Source of the DNA: Thalassospira povalilytica | GTDB taxonomy: Bacteria; Pseudomonadota; Alphaproteobacteria; Rhodospirillales; Thalassospiraceae | DNA: 64,000 bases | Direction: 5' to 3' | Assembly: GCF_002844235.1 (NCBI RefSeq) | Contig: NZ_PGTS01000007.1 | Location: forward strand, 170,223-234,222 | Shown here: one piece after another, positions 10,969 to 19,179 of the stretch | Position numbering within the stretch: position 1 is the stretch's first letter | Layout: the number at the start of each line of letters is the position of its first letter | The notes under the pieces: model-generated | The model's database searches: none | What the model saw: only the letters and a program-made list of their open reading frames with translations | Told to the model about the DNA's origin: nothing | Program-made: the position numbers and the translations under genes

Positions 10969-11721
10969 CTATTTCCGAAGGGCGGGCAGGCCGACACCCG
11001 TGCTTTCAAATCCGCCATCGGTTGCGATGGTTTGTCCAGTCACAAAACTTGCCTTGTCACTGCATAGGAAAAGGATGACTTCGGCGATTTCATTTTCCGT
11101 GCCATATCGGCCAAGCGGCATAGCATCAAGGTAGGCTGATATGATGTCGGTTGAATGGACTGCCATCGCCAGTTTGGTTTTGACCGGGCCGGGGCAGACG
11201 CAATTGGCGCGAATGCCGTATTCGCCAAGTTCGGCAGCCTGTTGTTTGGTCATGTGAATGACGGCAGCCTTTGACGTACCATAGGCCACCCGAAGGGTCG
11301 ATGCACGCAGGCCTGAGATCGAGCCGATATTGACAATTGCGCCTTTGGTTTCCTTTAGCGCCGGAATGGCTGCCTGCGACACCAGGAACACGCCATCAAG
11401 GTTGGTTTCCATGATCCTGCGCCAGGTGGCAAAGCTGGTTTCTTCGACCGGAAGGAAATCGGCAACCCCGGCATTGTTGATGACTGCATCAATCCGGCCG
11501 AATTCAGAAAGAACATCGTCAATCATCTGATCGACCTGTTGGGGGACGGAAACATCAAAGATGAATGCCTTGCCATCCGTCATCGCGCTTGTGGCCTGTG
11601 TCAGTTCATCCCCGTCACGATCAATCATTGCCACTTTCCAGCCCTGTTCGATGAACAGTTTGCTGGTGGCAAGTCCGATCCCGCGCGCAGCCCCTGTGAC
11701 CAGGGCGATCTTTTGTGTCAT
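10969..11721 (-). CDS. SDR-family NAD(P)-dependent oxidoreductase
   Basis: A 250-residue classical short-chain dehydrogenase: cofactor motif TGAARGIG near the N-terminus, NNAG near residue 82, the catalytic Ser in NIGSISG and the Y-x3-K motif in AYGTSKAAV, and a C-terminal TDGGF typical of FabG-like enzymes. An acidic residue after the second strand (MIDRDG) suggests preference for NAD(H). The substrate cannot be told. The start at 11721 has AGGA eight bases upstream. It sits between the two groups of island cargo genes and may itself be cargo, since a remnant of the MAPEG gene begins about 70 bases upstream of it. Confidence 0.88.
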   Translation of the reverse strand: MTQKIALVTGAARGIGLATSKLFIEQGWKVAMIDRDGDELTQATSAMTDGKAFIFDVSVPQQVDQMIDDVLSEFGRIDAVINNAGVADFLPVEETSFATWRRIMETNLDGVFLVSQAAIPALKETKGAIVNIGSISGLRASTLRVAYGTSKAAVIHMTKQQAAELGEYGIRANCVCPGPVKTKLAMAVHSTDIISAYLDAMPLGRYGTENEIAEVILFLCSDKASFVTGQTIATDGGFESTGVGLPALRK

Positions 11722-11789
11722 CTGTTCCGTCCTCTCCTGAAGCATTTGGTTTTTTTACGATGGTGCCATCGCTTTATTGGCTTCATTTA

Positions 11790-11938
11790 GGCAAAACAAT
11801 CACGTTGCGGCAAGTGCCGCATCGTTTCGGGTGGAACCCGGCATTGTGTCAGGCATGGAGAAACAACTGTGCGGCATAGACCAGCATGGCAGACAGGCTA
11901 ACGAAATAGGCAATGGACCGCACACCGTGTACATGGGG
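11790..11938 (-). pseudogene. Remnant of the MAPEG gene 3' end (second copy)
   Basis: About 140 bases match the 3' end and trailer of the intact MAPEG gene at 14225-14363, in the same orientation. Read on the minus strand it gives HGVRSIAYFVSLSAMLVYAA and then QLFLHA with a stop at 11849-11851. The intact gene has GVRTIAYFVSLLAMLVYAAQ at the same place. The frame and most residues are conserved, so it was displaced recently or brought in from a relative. Homology stops abruptly at about 11930. It flanks the segment carrying pseI and the two acetyltransferase-like genes. Confidence 0.88.
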
Positions 11939-11984
11939 GGACAACGGGCATATTAGTTTCGCATTTCTGAGTAGAGTTTGTTGC

Positions 11985-13028
11985 TCAAATCTCTAAATCA
12001 CTCCATTTGACGGGTTCACCTCGCGCGATATCTCTTTTCACCGTTTTGCCAATGACTTCAGAGTAGTGCTTGGAAGCTAATCCAAATCCAGGGCGAATTC
12101 TGCGGACATCATCTTTTGAAATAGTTGTCCCAGAGGGGAGGTCTCTTACGAAATACAATGATCGACGGAATGCTTTGTTTGCTGTTTCCGCGTCAGGACG
12201 AGAAAACTCTTCTCTTCCCAAGGCGAGCCATGCGTCACGTGTGTCATTGACCAGTGCCGACAACTCGTCTGGTTCCAGGGAGAATGTGCTGTCTGGTCCT
12301 TTTTCCAATCGACTCATGGTGAAATGTTTTTCGATCGCGACTGCTCCCAAAGCAACGGCAGAAATTGCCGCAGTATTCGTCAGTGTGTGGTCTGACAAAC
12401 CCACTTCGACGTTAAACGTTTTCTTAATATAGACCATATTGTTTAGGTTGCATTGGTCAAGAGGAGCTGGGTAGCTGCTAATGCAATGAAATAACAAGAT
12501 GTTCTTAATCCCGCTGCGTCTGGCAACTTCGACGGCGTCACCAATCTCGCTTTCGCTTGCCATCCCTGTCGACATTAGGATTGGCTTTTGGGTCTCGGCT
12601 ATTCTTTCAATTAACGGGTGATCATTAAGCTCAAAGGAGGCAACTTTGTATGCGGGGGCATCAAGCCTCTGCAGCAAGTCAATAGCTGTTTCATCAAATG
12701 GAGAGGAAAAAATAGTAATACCGATTTCCCTAGCGTAACGGAACAGTTCCTCGTGCCATTCATAAGGAGTATGAGCCTCTGTATAAAGCTGATATAGCGT
12801 GTAACCATCCCACAGTCCTCCAGTGATTTTAAAGTCGTCACGGTCACAATCAATGGTCATACTATCGGCCGTATAGGTCTGCAATTTAACAGCATGAGCT
12901 CCAGATTTCTTGGCCGCTAATATACTTTGTTTTGCTCTGTCAATTGAGCCGTTATGGTTGGCGGACAATTCTGCAATTATGTAGGGAGGGTATGATTGGC
13001 TCAGCTCTCGGTTTGCAATCTTGTACAA
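11985..13028 (-). CDS. pseI: Pseudaminic acid (sialic-acid-type nonulosonate) synthase
   Basis: Condenses a 6-deoxy-hexosamine derivative with phosphoenolpyruvate to make a nonulosonic acid. The 347-residue protein has the NeuB TIM barrel: IIAELSANHNGS, KLQTYTADSMT, TIFSSPFDETAIDLL, YKVASFEL, ILMSTGMAS, VGLSDHT and IEKHFTMSR. It ends in the SAF/antifreeze-like domain, with GEPVKWSDL near the end. The LWDGYTLYQLYTEAHTP segment and GLSDHT favour PseI over NeuB or LegI. AT-rich composition and flanking MAPEG duplications mark it as acquired. The other pse genes (pseB, C, F, G) are not in the window. The start has no clear ribosome site. Confidence 0.85.
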   Translation of the reverse strand: MYKIANRELSQSYPPYIIAELSANHNGSIDRAKQSILAAKKSGAHAVKLQTYTADSMTIDCDRDDFKITGGLWDGYTLYQLYTEAHTPYEWHEELFRYAREIGITIFSSPFDETAIDLLQRLDAPAYKVASFELNDHPLIERIAETQKPILMSTGMASESEIGDAVEVARRSGIKNILLFHCISSYPAPLDQCNLNNMVYIKKTFNVEVGLSDHTLTNTAAISAVALGAVAIEKHFTMSRLEKGPDSTFSLEPDELSALVNDTRDAWLALGREEFSRPDAETANKAFRRSLYFVRDLPSGTTISKDDVRRIRPGFGLASKHYSEVIGKTVKRDIARGEPVKWSDLEI

Positions 13029-13051
13029 TTTTGCCTCGAATGAACGAAAAA

Positions 13052-13480
13052 CTACGTAAGTGAAAAGGTGGTCTGTATTTCAGTCCAGCCTAACTTTGCT
13101 ACTTGCTCTTTCATTAGAGCATTATTTGTTGGGATATTGATGTAAAAATTTGGTGGTCTAACAGATTTTATTTCTTTGAGAGGGCTGTGGTTTTGAATGA
13201 TGAAGTCAAGTACGGTGCTTAAGAATTTTTCTGATCCATCAATCAATGATACGGATATGCAATTGCTATCCATTACATAGCAAGACCCAATGCATTTAAA
13301 ATTTTCATAGATAAGGTACCAAGCTATATAAGGGTTTTTCATCACAAATTCATAATGTTCATCGTAGCTTGGTGTTGACTTGTGACTTATGTTAAAGGAG
13401 CGATTTTTTAATAGATTGTACAAATCGTTAACTTGTTGTTCTGTTCCTTCAACTTTGGTGAACGTTATTTCATTTGTCAT
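13052..13480 (-). CDS. Acetyltransferase-like protein of nonulosonate/glycan clusters, putative
   Basis: A 142-residue, AT-rich gene whose product contains RSFNISHKSTPSYDEHYEF and YIAWYLIYENFKCIGSCYV, a pattern I associate with small GNAT-fold proteins encoded beside sialic-acid-type sugar genes in glycan clusters. No complete acetyl-CoA R/Q-x2-G-x-A/G loop is evident, so activity is uncertain. It lies 23 bases upstream of pseI on the same strand and 32 bases after the next GNAT gene, so the three look like one transcript. It may modify the nonulosonic acid or an intermediate; this is inference from position. Confidence 0.6.
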   Translation of the reverse strand: MTNEITFTKVEGTEQQVNDLYNLLKNRSFNISHKSTPSYDEHYEFVMKNPYIAWYLIYENFKCIGSCYVMDSNCISVSLIDGSEKFLSTVLDFIIQNHSPLKEIKSVRPPNFYINIPTNNALMKEQVAKLGWTEIQTTFSLT

Positions 13481-13512
13481 GTAGTTACGTCTGTCGTTTC
13501 AGTTTTATCAAT

Positions 13513-13971
13513 TTAATTTAGCGTGTAGTATAAGATACCATGTTCCGGTTTTGATTCAACTTCGAGAAAGCCGGCGGACTTGAAAGTATTATTGCTTGCT
13601 GCGTTGTCAATCCGAACGACGGCAATGATCTCGTGCGAATGAATCTGTCTAAATTTCTCTACACAGGCCCTCAATAGAGGAACTGCTTTCCGTTGTCCTC
13701 TATGCTTGGGGTTTAGGTTGATGGAGACTTTGGCGGAGAGCTGTCCCGAAACTCTGTCGAATCTGACCATGCCGACTTTATCGCCATCTATCTCTCCGAT
13801 GAATATGAAACTGTCAGGTGCTGATAATGTTTGAGTGAACCATTTCTCATGTTGTTCAATTGTTATTAGGTCAGAATTTAGTGACATGGCACGAGTTGTT
13901 GGATCATTCCGCCAAGAAAGAATATCTAAACTATCTTCTGCTCGGCATTCTCTAATCTTGATGTGAAGCAT
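13513..13971 (-). CDS. GNAT-family N-acetyltransferase (PseH-like)
   Basis: The 152-residue protein has a GNAT fold: IRECRAEDSLDILSWRND at the N-terminus, HEKWFTQTL, GEIDGDKVGMVRFDR, and the acetyl-CoA loop region in NPKHRGQRKAVPLL, followed by NNTFKSAGF. The W-R-N-D and H-x2-W-F pattern is shared with PseH/NeuD-associated acetyltransferases that act on nucleotide-linked amino sugars, which fits its place in front of pseI. I start at ATG 13971; a longer frame runs upstream to 14088 but has no family-like residues and no ribosome site, and could be the ruined end of another gene. It is AT-rich like its neighbours. Confidence 0.68.
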   Translation of the reverse strand: MLHIKIRECRAEDSLDILSWRNDPTTRAMSLNSDLITIEQHEKWFTQTLSAPDSFIFIGEIDGDKVGMVRFDRVSGQLSAKVSINLNPKHRGQRKAVPLLRACVEKFRQIHSHEIIAVVRIDNAASNNTFKSAGFLEVESKPEHGILYYTLN

Positions 13972-14224
13972 TCGGGGAATCCAGTCAAAATACTGATGTT
14001 CGAAATGGGGTAAATTTATCCTAATTCGCGAGATAGACAGTGAGGATAACTCATTAAGGTGGAAATATAGCTGCCATAGGTGGACCACTCGAATAATCTT
14101 GTTGCGATGTTGGCTTAAAATTTCCCGGTGCGGGATGATTCTTAACTTGGTAAAGCCTTAAACGCAAATCTAGGACGGTGGAAACCTAGTAATCGGACTG
14201 CGGTTCTGTTTTATCTTGTCTGCT

Positions 14225-14363
14225 AGCAAAACAATCACGATGCGGCAAGTGCTGCATCGTTTCGGGCGGAACCCGGTATCGTGTCAGGCATGGACAAACA
14301 ACTGTGCGGCATAGACCAGCATGGCAAGCAGGCTGACGAAATAGGCGATGGTTCTCACGCCTT
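14225..14363. repeat. Direct repeat copy 2 (intact MAPEG 3' end and trailer)
   Basis: This stretch is repeated, with roughly 10-15% differences by eye, at about 11790-11930 in the same orientation. It covers the last roughly 27 codons of the MAPEG gene and about 60 bases after the stop. Together the copies bracket pseI and two acetyltransferase-like genes. Confidence 0.85.
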
Positions 14364-14703
14364 TTACCGGGCCGAGATGTTCGATCCCGGAAAGATACCA
14401 TCCGCCATGCGCAAGACGGGCAAGAAGAAATACAGTCGCACAGGCGATGGTGACCGTATTCGAAACACCGGTTGCCTGTGCGACAAGAGTGATGATTGCA
14501 AACGGTACGAGGTTTTCCAGATGGTTCTGATGTGCGCGCAACCCGCGGGCGGCCATGCCCGCACGTTCCGGAAGGCCGTCACGATTGCCCATCAGCTGTG
14601 TGCCACCAACACCGGGTTGTTTGGCATAGGCGTAATTGTAGGCCCACGGAAAGGCCAGGCACAGCAGGGCATTTAACAGCAGAATGAAAAGCTCGTATGT
14701 CAC
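14284..14703 (-). CDS. MAPEG-family membrane protein
   Basis: A 139-residue integral membrane protein with four hydrophobic helices and the family signature around RAHQNHLENLVPFAII in the second helix region. MAPEG proteins include glutathione-dependent enzymes of eicosanoid and xenobiotic metabolism; bacterial members are mostly uncharacterised. The 3' end is duplicated as a remnant at 11790-11938, so this gene marks the right edge of the accessory segment while guaA marks the left. It is separated from the XRE gene by about 80 bases and could be monocistronic. Confidence 0.85.
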   Translation of the reverse strand: MTYELFILLLNALLCLAFPWAYNYAYAKQPGVGGTQLMGNRDGLPERAGMAARGLRAHQNHLENLVPFAIITLVAQATGVSNTVTIACATVFLLARLAHGGWYLSGIEHLGPVKGVRTIAYFVSLLAMLVYAAQLFVHA

Positions 14704-14782
14704 AGGGCACCCGTAAAGTTATGAGAATGTTGGCTTTACGTTAATTGCAGGCATTCCGGATCAGCTAGTCTGGCGCCGGAAG

Positions 14783-14992
14783 TCAGTCATCCGCAACAAA
14801 TTCAAGCAGATCACCGGGCTGGCAGTCCAGTTCCTTGCAGATCGCAGCCAGGGTTTCAAAGCGTACGCCGCGCACCTTGCCCGATTTCAAAAGCGACAGG
14901 TTCTGTTCGCTGATTCCGATCCGGGCGGCAAGATCCTTGGATTTCATTTTGCGGGTGGCCAGCATCACGTCAAGTCGGACAACAATCCCCAT
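14783..14992 (-). CDS. Small XRE-family helix-turn-helix regulator
   Basis: A 69-residue protein that is almost only a Cro/CI helix-turn-helix: KSKDLAARIGISEQNLSLLK with the recognition helix, then the conserved ETLAAICKELDCQPGDLLEF end. Its start codon overlaps the stop of the DUF2975 gene by one base, so the pair is translationally coupled. The same pairing of DUF2975 membrane protein and tiny XRE regulator (YozG-like) is widespread, and the regulator presumably controls its own operon or is controlled by the membrane partner. Confidence 0.88.
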   Translation of the reverse strand: MGIVVRLDVMLATRKMKSKDLAARIGISEQNLSLLKSGKVRGVRFETLAAICKELDCQPGDLLEFVADD

Positions 14993-15561
14993 CAGACGAA
15001 GCTCCGGTTTTCATCATCAATCCGTGCCGCTTCGCCAAGCACCCAGGCAATCACGATAATCAGCGCGCCAAGGAAAAGCGTGCTGGCCTCGGCATTGCCA
15101 AGGCCAATGGACAGCATCCGTTCACCGGCCGGGCGGTGGAAGGTCGCCAATACCGATGTCACAGCCCCGGTCAGCGGTTTGGCCAGTGTTTGTACCAGAA
15201 GCGCGACGCCAAACAGTTTAAGATGACGGATCGTTTCAGGCTGGAAAATCGCGTTATGGGCAAAGGCCCCGAACATCTTGCGCAGGTGAAGCAGCCCATA
15301 GGCCATGATCAATGACGGGATCATCATTACCAGCATGGTGGCATATTTCTGCCATCCCGAAAGCGCGTGCAATTCCGCAAGGCTGACCGTCATCTGGCTG
15401 GTGCTGGCTTCGACCCATCCCGGCAGATACCAGACCATTGGAATGGCAAGAAACTGAACAACGATCGCAACCGCACATCCCCAATAAAGCAGGGTGCTGA
15501 GCCTGCGAACATTTTTAAGGGTATCGGGCTTCATGGCATGTGACGTGGATGGGGTGGACAT
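14992..15561 (-). CDS. DUF2975 family membrane protein
   Basis: The 189-residue protein has four predicted membrane spans (near residues 24-46, 65-88, 110-132 and 158-180) and the LLHLRKMFGAFAHNAIFQPE segment, typical of DUF2975. The function is unknown. It forms a coupled pair with the following XRE gene. The start at 15561 has GGAG seven bases upstream; longer frames reach into the divergent region. The ArsR gene lies on the other strand across the intergenic region, and the two transcripts could share regulatory sequence. Confidence 0.83.
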   Translation of the reverse strand: MSTPSTSHAMKPDTLKNVRRLSTLLYWGCAVAIVVQFLAIPMVWYLPGWVEASTSQMTVSLAELHALSGWQKYATMLVMMIPSLIMAYGLLHLRKMFGAFAHNAIFQPETIRHLKLFGVALLVQTLAKPLTGAVTSVLATFHRPAGERMLSIGLGNAEASTLFLGALIIVIAWVLGEAARIDDENRSFV

Positions 15562-15837
15562 GGTGGGGCTCCTGTCAGGGATATTCACGAATCGATTTAT
15601 ATAATTAATGTAAAACATGAATAAATTGTCGAAATGAGTCAATACGAAATTGACCGATCGCTGTGGGGTATCGGCGCAGGTCGCGGGTGTCGAACTTGCG
15701 GTGTCGGGCGTTCCCTTGTGATTTTTTCAACCGGGCAGGGGCCGGGGCAATTGGAAATCGGCGCTGTCGTGGATCGTATCACGGTGTTTTGGTTCAGTTC
15801 CCCTTGCCTTGGATCGGCTGTCATGGAAAATAGGGGC

Positions 15838-16308
15838 ATGTCAGAAAGCAAAACCAAATCCCCGATCGCCAAATCCCCGGTTGGCAAAGCCCCGGTCAGT
15901 AAGGCCATGTCGTCGCCAACCGAAACAGATTGCCAGGAATGCGATACGGCAGCCCGTCTTGGTCTGAGCACCGAACAGGGTGAAGCCGTCACGCGCGATG
16001 CGTCACGTGCTGTGGGGGCGAACCTGTCGCTGCCCCATATCGAGGCCGCGGCAAAGATCTTTGCGCTTTTGGGGGATGCCGGGCGGTTGCAGCTGGTTTT
16101 GCGGTGTATGGAACGCCCGCAGACCGTCAGTGAGCTGGCCGATGCGACCAACATGTCGCAGTCGCTTTGCAGCCATCATTTGCGCCATTTGCGCGATCAG
16201 CGGATTTTGGCATCCGAGCGCCGCGGACGGCATATTTTCTATCAGATCGATGATGAACATATTTCGCGCGTGGTGCGTGATGTCTTTGCGCATGTGACGC
16301 ACGACTGA
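15838..16308 (+). CDS. ArsR/SmtB-family metal-sensing repressor (zinc-type)
   Basis: A winged helix repressor of about 156 residues. The recognition region SELADATNMSQSLCSHHLRH and the wing ASERRGRHIFYQ are typical. The C-terminal helix reads DEHISRVVRDVFAHVTH; aligned to SmtB this places D, H, H and H at the four alpha-5 zinc ligands (SmtB D104, H106, H117, E120), so a zinc sensor is likely. An N-terminal C-x2-C (DCQECD) may add ligands. It is immediately upstream of zntA with a palindrome between. The start at 15838 follows an AGGGG; ATG 15823 is an alternative. Confidence 0.85.
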   Translation: MSESKTKSPIAKSPVGKAPVSKAMSSPTETDCQECDTAARLGLSTEQGEAVTRDASRAVGANLSLPHIEAAAKIFALLGDAGRLQLVLRCMERPQTVSELADATNMSQSLCSHHLRHLRDQRILASERRGRHIFYQIDDEHISRVVRDVFAHVTHD

Positions 16309-16385
16309 TCTGACTTTGTTTTAATTCAGCTGCTTGAAGAATGGTTGCCGGGCAGGTGACCGGCCGGTCAGGCATGGCATTTCCA

Positions 16386-16411
16386 AACATTCAAATCCGT
16401 ATTTGAATGTT
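16386..16411. promoter_or_regulatory. Palindromic operator in front of zntA
   Basis: A perfect 11-4-11 inverted repeat (AACATTCAAAT, CCGT, ATTTGAATGTT). It is AT-rich with ATTCA/TGAAT half-sites, like ArsR/SmtB operators, and ends two bases before a TTGACA -35 box at 16413-16418. It is the likely binding site of the repressor encoded just upstream. A weaker second cluster of TGAA/TTCA-like half-sites lies around 16425-16460. Confidence 0.7.
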
Positions 16412-16484
16412 CTTGACAGATAAATATATGAAGCATAGTTTGAATATAACATATGAATGAAAATTTGATTTTATGAGGTGATGA

Positions 16485-18941
16485 ATGTCCTTCGTCGCAA
16501 AATGGGAAGACCTTCCGGCAATTGGTGACTGTGCGCAGTGCCGCGCATCATTGATTAATGTTCTTTCGCGGGCCATTCCGGGGCGTGGTATTTCCGGGGA
16601 TGGGCAGGGCATATCAACATCATCACCGATCAGTGCGGATGAAGACGCCACCTTGCGGGACATTCTTGCCCGTCAGGCTGATGCCAAACGCCATTACCAT
16701 TGGCAGGTGTCGGGCATGGATTGCGGATCCTGTGTTGCCAAGATCGAAGCCGCCCTTGGCAAAATGGATGGCGTGTCCTGTGTCGATGTCTCGATGTTGC
16801 GCGAAACCGTTACTCTTGGCATTGTTGATGATCACCAATCTGATCGCGCCGCGGTTACTTCGTTACTGAACAAGCTGGGCTATCCGGCCCGCGAGAAAAC
16901 GACACCGGGCATGACGCGCACCCAGCGCAATACATCCTGTTGTGCCGGTGACGCATGCACGCAGGATGGCGCCCCCAATTCGACCAGTCGCAGTCACAGT
17001 CACAGTCACGACGCGACCGCAAAAGTTGCGGATGTTGATGCTGATGCCGGTACCGGTATCAAACGGCGGTTTGTACCCTGGTCGTCTGAAAATGATGAAA
17101 TTGCCTTTGCGGCCATTTGTCTGGCGCTGGGCGGTCTGGCGGGGGTGATTATCCCGTCATTCGGGTCTTATGCCATGTCTGTTGCATCGGTTCTGGCTGC
17201 CGTGCCGGTAATGAAAAAAGCGATGCGACTGGCACAAAGCGGCGCGATTTTCTCGATCGAACTTCTGATGTCGGTTGCCGTCATCGGGGCGGTGGCGATA
17301 GGCGAAAGTCTTGAGGCCGGTATGGTCGTGCTGCTGTTTGCGATTGGCGAACGGCTTGAAGGTGTTGCGGCCGGTCGCGCACGAAGCGGGGTCAAGGCCC
17401 TGATGAAGCTGGCCCCCGAACAGGCGCGGCGCATAACCGGCGATGGCGTGCAGACCGTTTCACCAGCAGAACTTGCATTGAACGACCTTGTTGAAGTCCG
17501 CCCCGGGGAACGGGTCCCGGCCGATGGTGTGGTTGCATCGGGGGCGGCTGATATTGATAACAGCCATCTGACAGGGGAATCTGTTCCGGTCTATTGCAAG
17601 GCGGGCGATGACGTCTTTGCCGGTGCGATTGTCACAGACAGCCCGGTGCGGATCACGGTTACCCGTGCTGCCGGGCAGACCATGCTTGATCGCGTGATCG
17701 AGCTGGTCGAACAAAGCGAAAAGCACAAGGCACCGGTCGAACGGTTTGTGGCAAAATTTGCCCGTATCTATACACCGATCATCATGGCGCTTGCCGCCGC
17801 GACCGTTATCATCCCGCCGGTTCTGTTCGGGCAGGGCTGGGAAGAATGGATCTATCGCGGCTTGGCATTGCTTTTGATCGGCTGCCCCTGTGCGCTGGTG
17901 ATTTCAACACCGGCTGCTGTGACATCGGCCCTGGCACGTGCCACCAGGATCGGCCTTCTGGTTAAGGGCGGAGCCGGGTTGGAGCTCATCGGGGCGGTAC
18001 GCACCATGGCGTTTGACAAAACCGGCACCCTGACCGAAGGAAGGCCGAAAGTTGCTGCGATCAAAACCACGGATGGCTATGGCGAAAACGGCCTTCTGAC
18101 CATTGCCGCGGCGCTTGAAACCGTGACGTCCCATCCGTTGGCCCGTGCCGTTGTGGCGGCGGCGGAAAACCGGAACCTTGAATTGCCGGTGATCGAAGAT
18201 GCCAAAACCATCGCCGGTGCCGGTGTCGAAGGCAAAATTGATGGTGTGACCTATCAGGTGGGGGCGGCCACCCGGCTTGGCATCACGCCGAATGGCGAAA
18301 TGACGGGCTGGCTGACCGCACAGGAAGAAGACGGCAGCACAGCGGTTGTCATCCTTAAAAACGGCCAAATCATCGGTGCATTGGCACTGCGTGATGTGGC
18401 GCGCGCCGATGCGAAGGCCGCCCTTGCCGAACTTAACAGGCTTAACATTACCCCGGTGATGCTGACAGGCGACGCCACCCCTGTTGCCAAACGCATGGCA
18501 GCCGATCTTGGCATGGATTATCGCGCCGAACTGATGCCCGAAGACAAGCTTGATGCCCTGACGGCCCTTCGGGGTGATCCGAAACGTTCCGGCCCGGTTG
18601 CGATGGTTGGCGATGGCATTAATGACGCACCCGCTCTTAAGGCCGCGGATGTCGGTATTGCCATTGGTGGCGGCACCGATATCGCGCTTGAGGCCGCCGA
18701 TGCGGTCGCGGTCAAGGATCGCCTTGGGGATGTCGTCAATCTGGTCAAACTGTCGCGTGCGGCGCGTCGGGTGATCCGTGAAAACATCACGATTGCACTT
18801 GGCCTCAAGGCCGTCTTTCTGGTGACGTCGATCACCGGCTTGACCGGCTTGTGGCTGGCTGTTCTTGCCGATACAGGTGCAACGGTCCTTGTGACCATCA
18901 ACAGCCTGCGTCTTCTGATCGCCCTGCGCACCGCGCGATAG
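16485..18941 (+). CDS. zntA: Zn/Cd/Pb-translocating P1B-type ATPase
   Basis: Exports divalent soft-metal ions across the inner membrane. The 818-residue protein has a heavy-metal-associated domain with GMDCGSC at 77-83 (C80, C83), a Cys pair and a His-rich SHSHSHD near 170, eight predicted membrane spans, the metal-selectivity CPC motif (C467-P-C469), phosphorylation site DKTGT with Asp511, SHPLA, and GDGINDAP. CPC plus a membrane-8 DTGAT segment fits the ZntA group. The start is supported by GAGGTGATGA. Control by the adjacent SmtB-type repressor is likely. It precedes an intergenic region of about 360 bases without coding sequence. Confidence 0.95.
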   Translation: MSFVAKWEDLPAIGDCAQCRASLINVLSRAIPGRGISGDGQGISTSSPISADEDATLRDILARQADAKRHYHWQVSGMDCGSCVAKIEAALGKMDGVSCVDVSMLRETVTLGIVDDHQSDRAAVTSLLNKLGYPAREKTTPGMTRTQRNTSCCAGDACTQDGAPNSTSRSHSHSHDATAKVADVDADAGTGIKRRFVPWSSENDEIAFAAICLALGGLAGVIIPSFGSYAMSVASVLAAVPVMKKAMRLAQSGAIFSIELLMSVAVIGAVAIGESLEAGMVVLLFAIGERLEGVAAGRARSGVKALMKLAPEQARRITGDGVQTVSPAELALNDLVEVRPGERVPADGVVASGAADIDNSHLTGESVPVYCKAGDDVFAGAIVTDSPVRITVTRAAGQTMLDRVIELVEQSEKHKAPVERFVAKFARIYTPIIMALAAATVIIPPVLFGQGWEEWIYRGLALLLIGCPCALVISTPAAVTSALARATRIGLLVKGGAGLELIGAVRTMAFDKTGTLTEGRPKVAAIKTTDGYGENGLLTIAAALETVTSHPLARAVVAAAENRNLELPVIEDAKTIAGAGVEGKIDGVTYQVGAATRLGITPNGEMTGWLTAQEEDGSTAVVILKNGQIIGALALRDVARADAKAALAELNRLNITPVMLTGDATPVAKRMAADLGMDYRAELMPEDKLDALTALRGDPKRSGPVAMVGDGINDAPALKAADVGIAIGGGTDIALEAADAVAVKDRLGDVVNLVKLSRAARRVIRENITIALGLKAVFLVTSITGLTGLWLAVLADTGATVLVTINSLRLLIALRTAR

Positions 18942-19136
18942 GAAAAAGGTCCCGAAAAGAGAAAGCGGCGGTTATCGTTTCCCGCATCGATAACCACCGC
19001 TATTCCACCTTGAGAGGCCTACGGGGAGAGAGGACCCGTAGGTGAGAGACAAGCCGTTTTGGGGACAAATGCGAATGGGTTGCATTCGCGGGCTGTGTCG
19101 AGACCTGTTATAGGTGAGGGAAAAACATTGCGCAAG

Positions 19137-19151
19137 TGAAAATCGTTCTCA
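19137..19151. promoter_or_regulatory. Orphan Fur-like box
   Basis: TGAAAATCGTTCTCA is a 7-1-7 palindrome close to the Fur consensus. It sits between convergent genes and has no coding gene downstream on either strand. A longer imperfect dyad (GCGCAAGTGA and TCATTTGCGT) surrounds it. Confidence 0.5.
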
Positions 19152-19179
19152 TTTGCGTAAAATTTTTAGTTGATAATTG

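Noticed and set aside
6541..14300. Integrase, transposase or att site for the island
   Set aside because: None found; the borders are homologous gene ends, not short att cores, and no recombinase gene is in the window.
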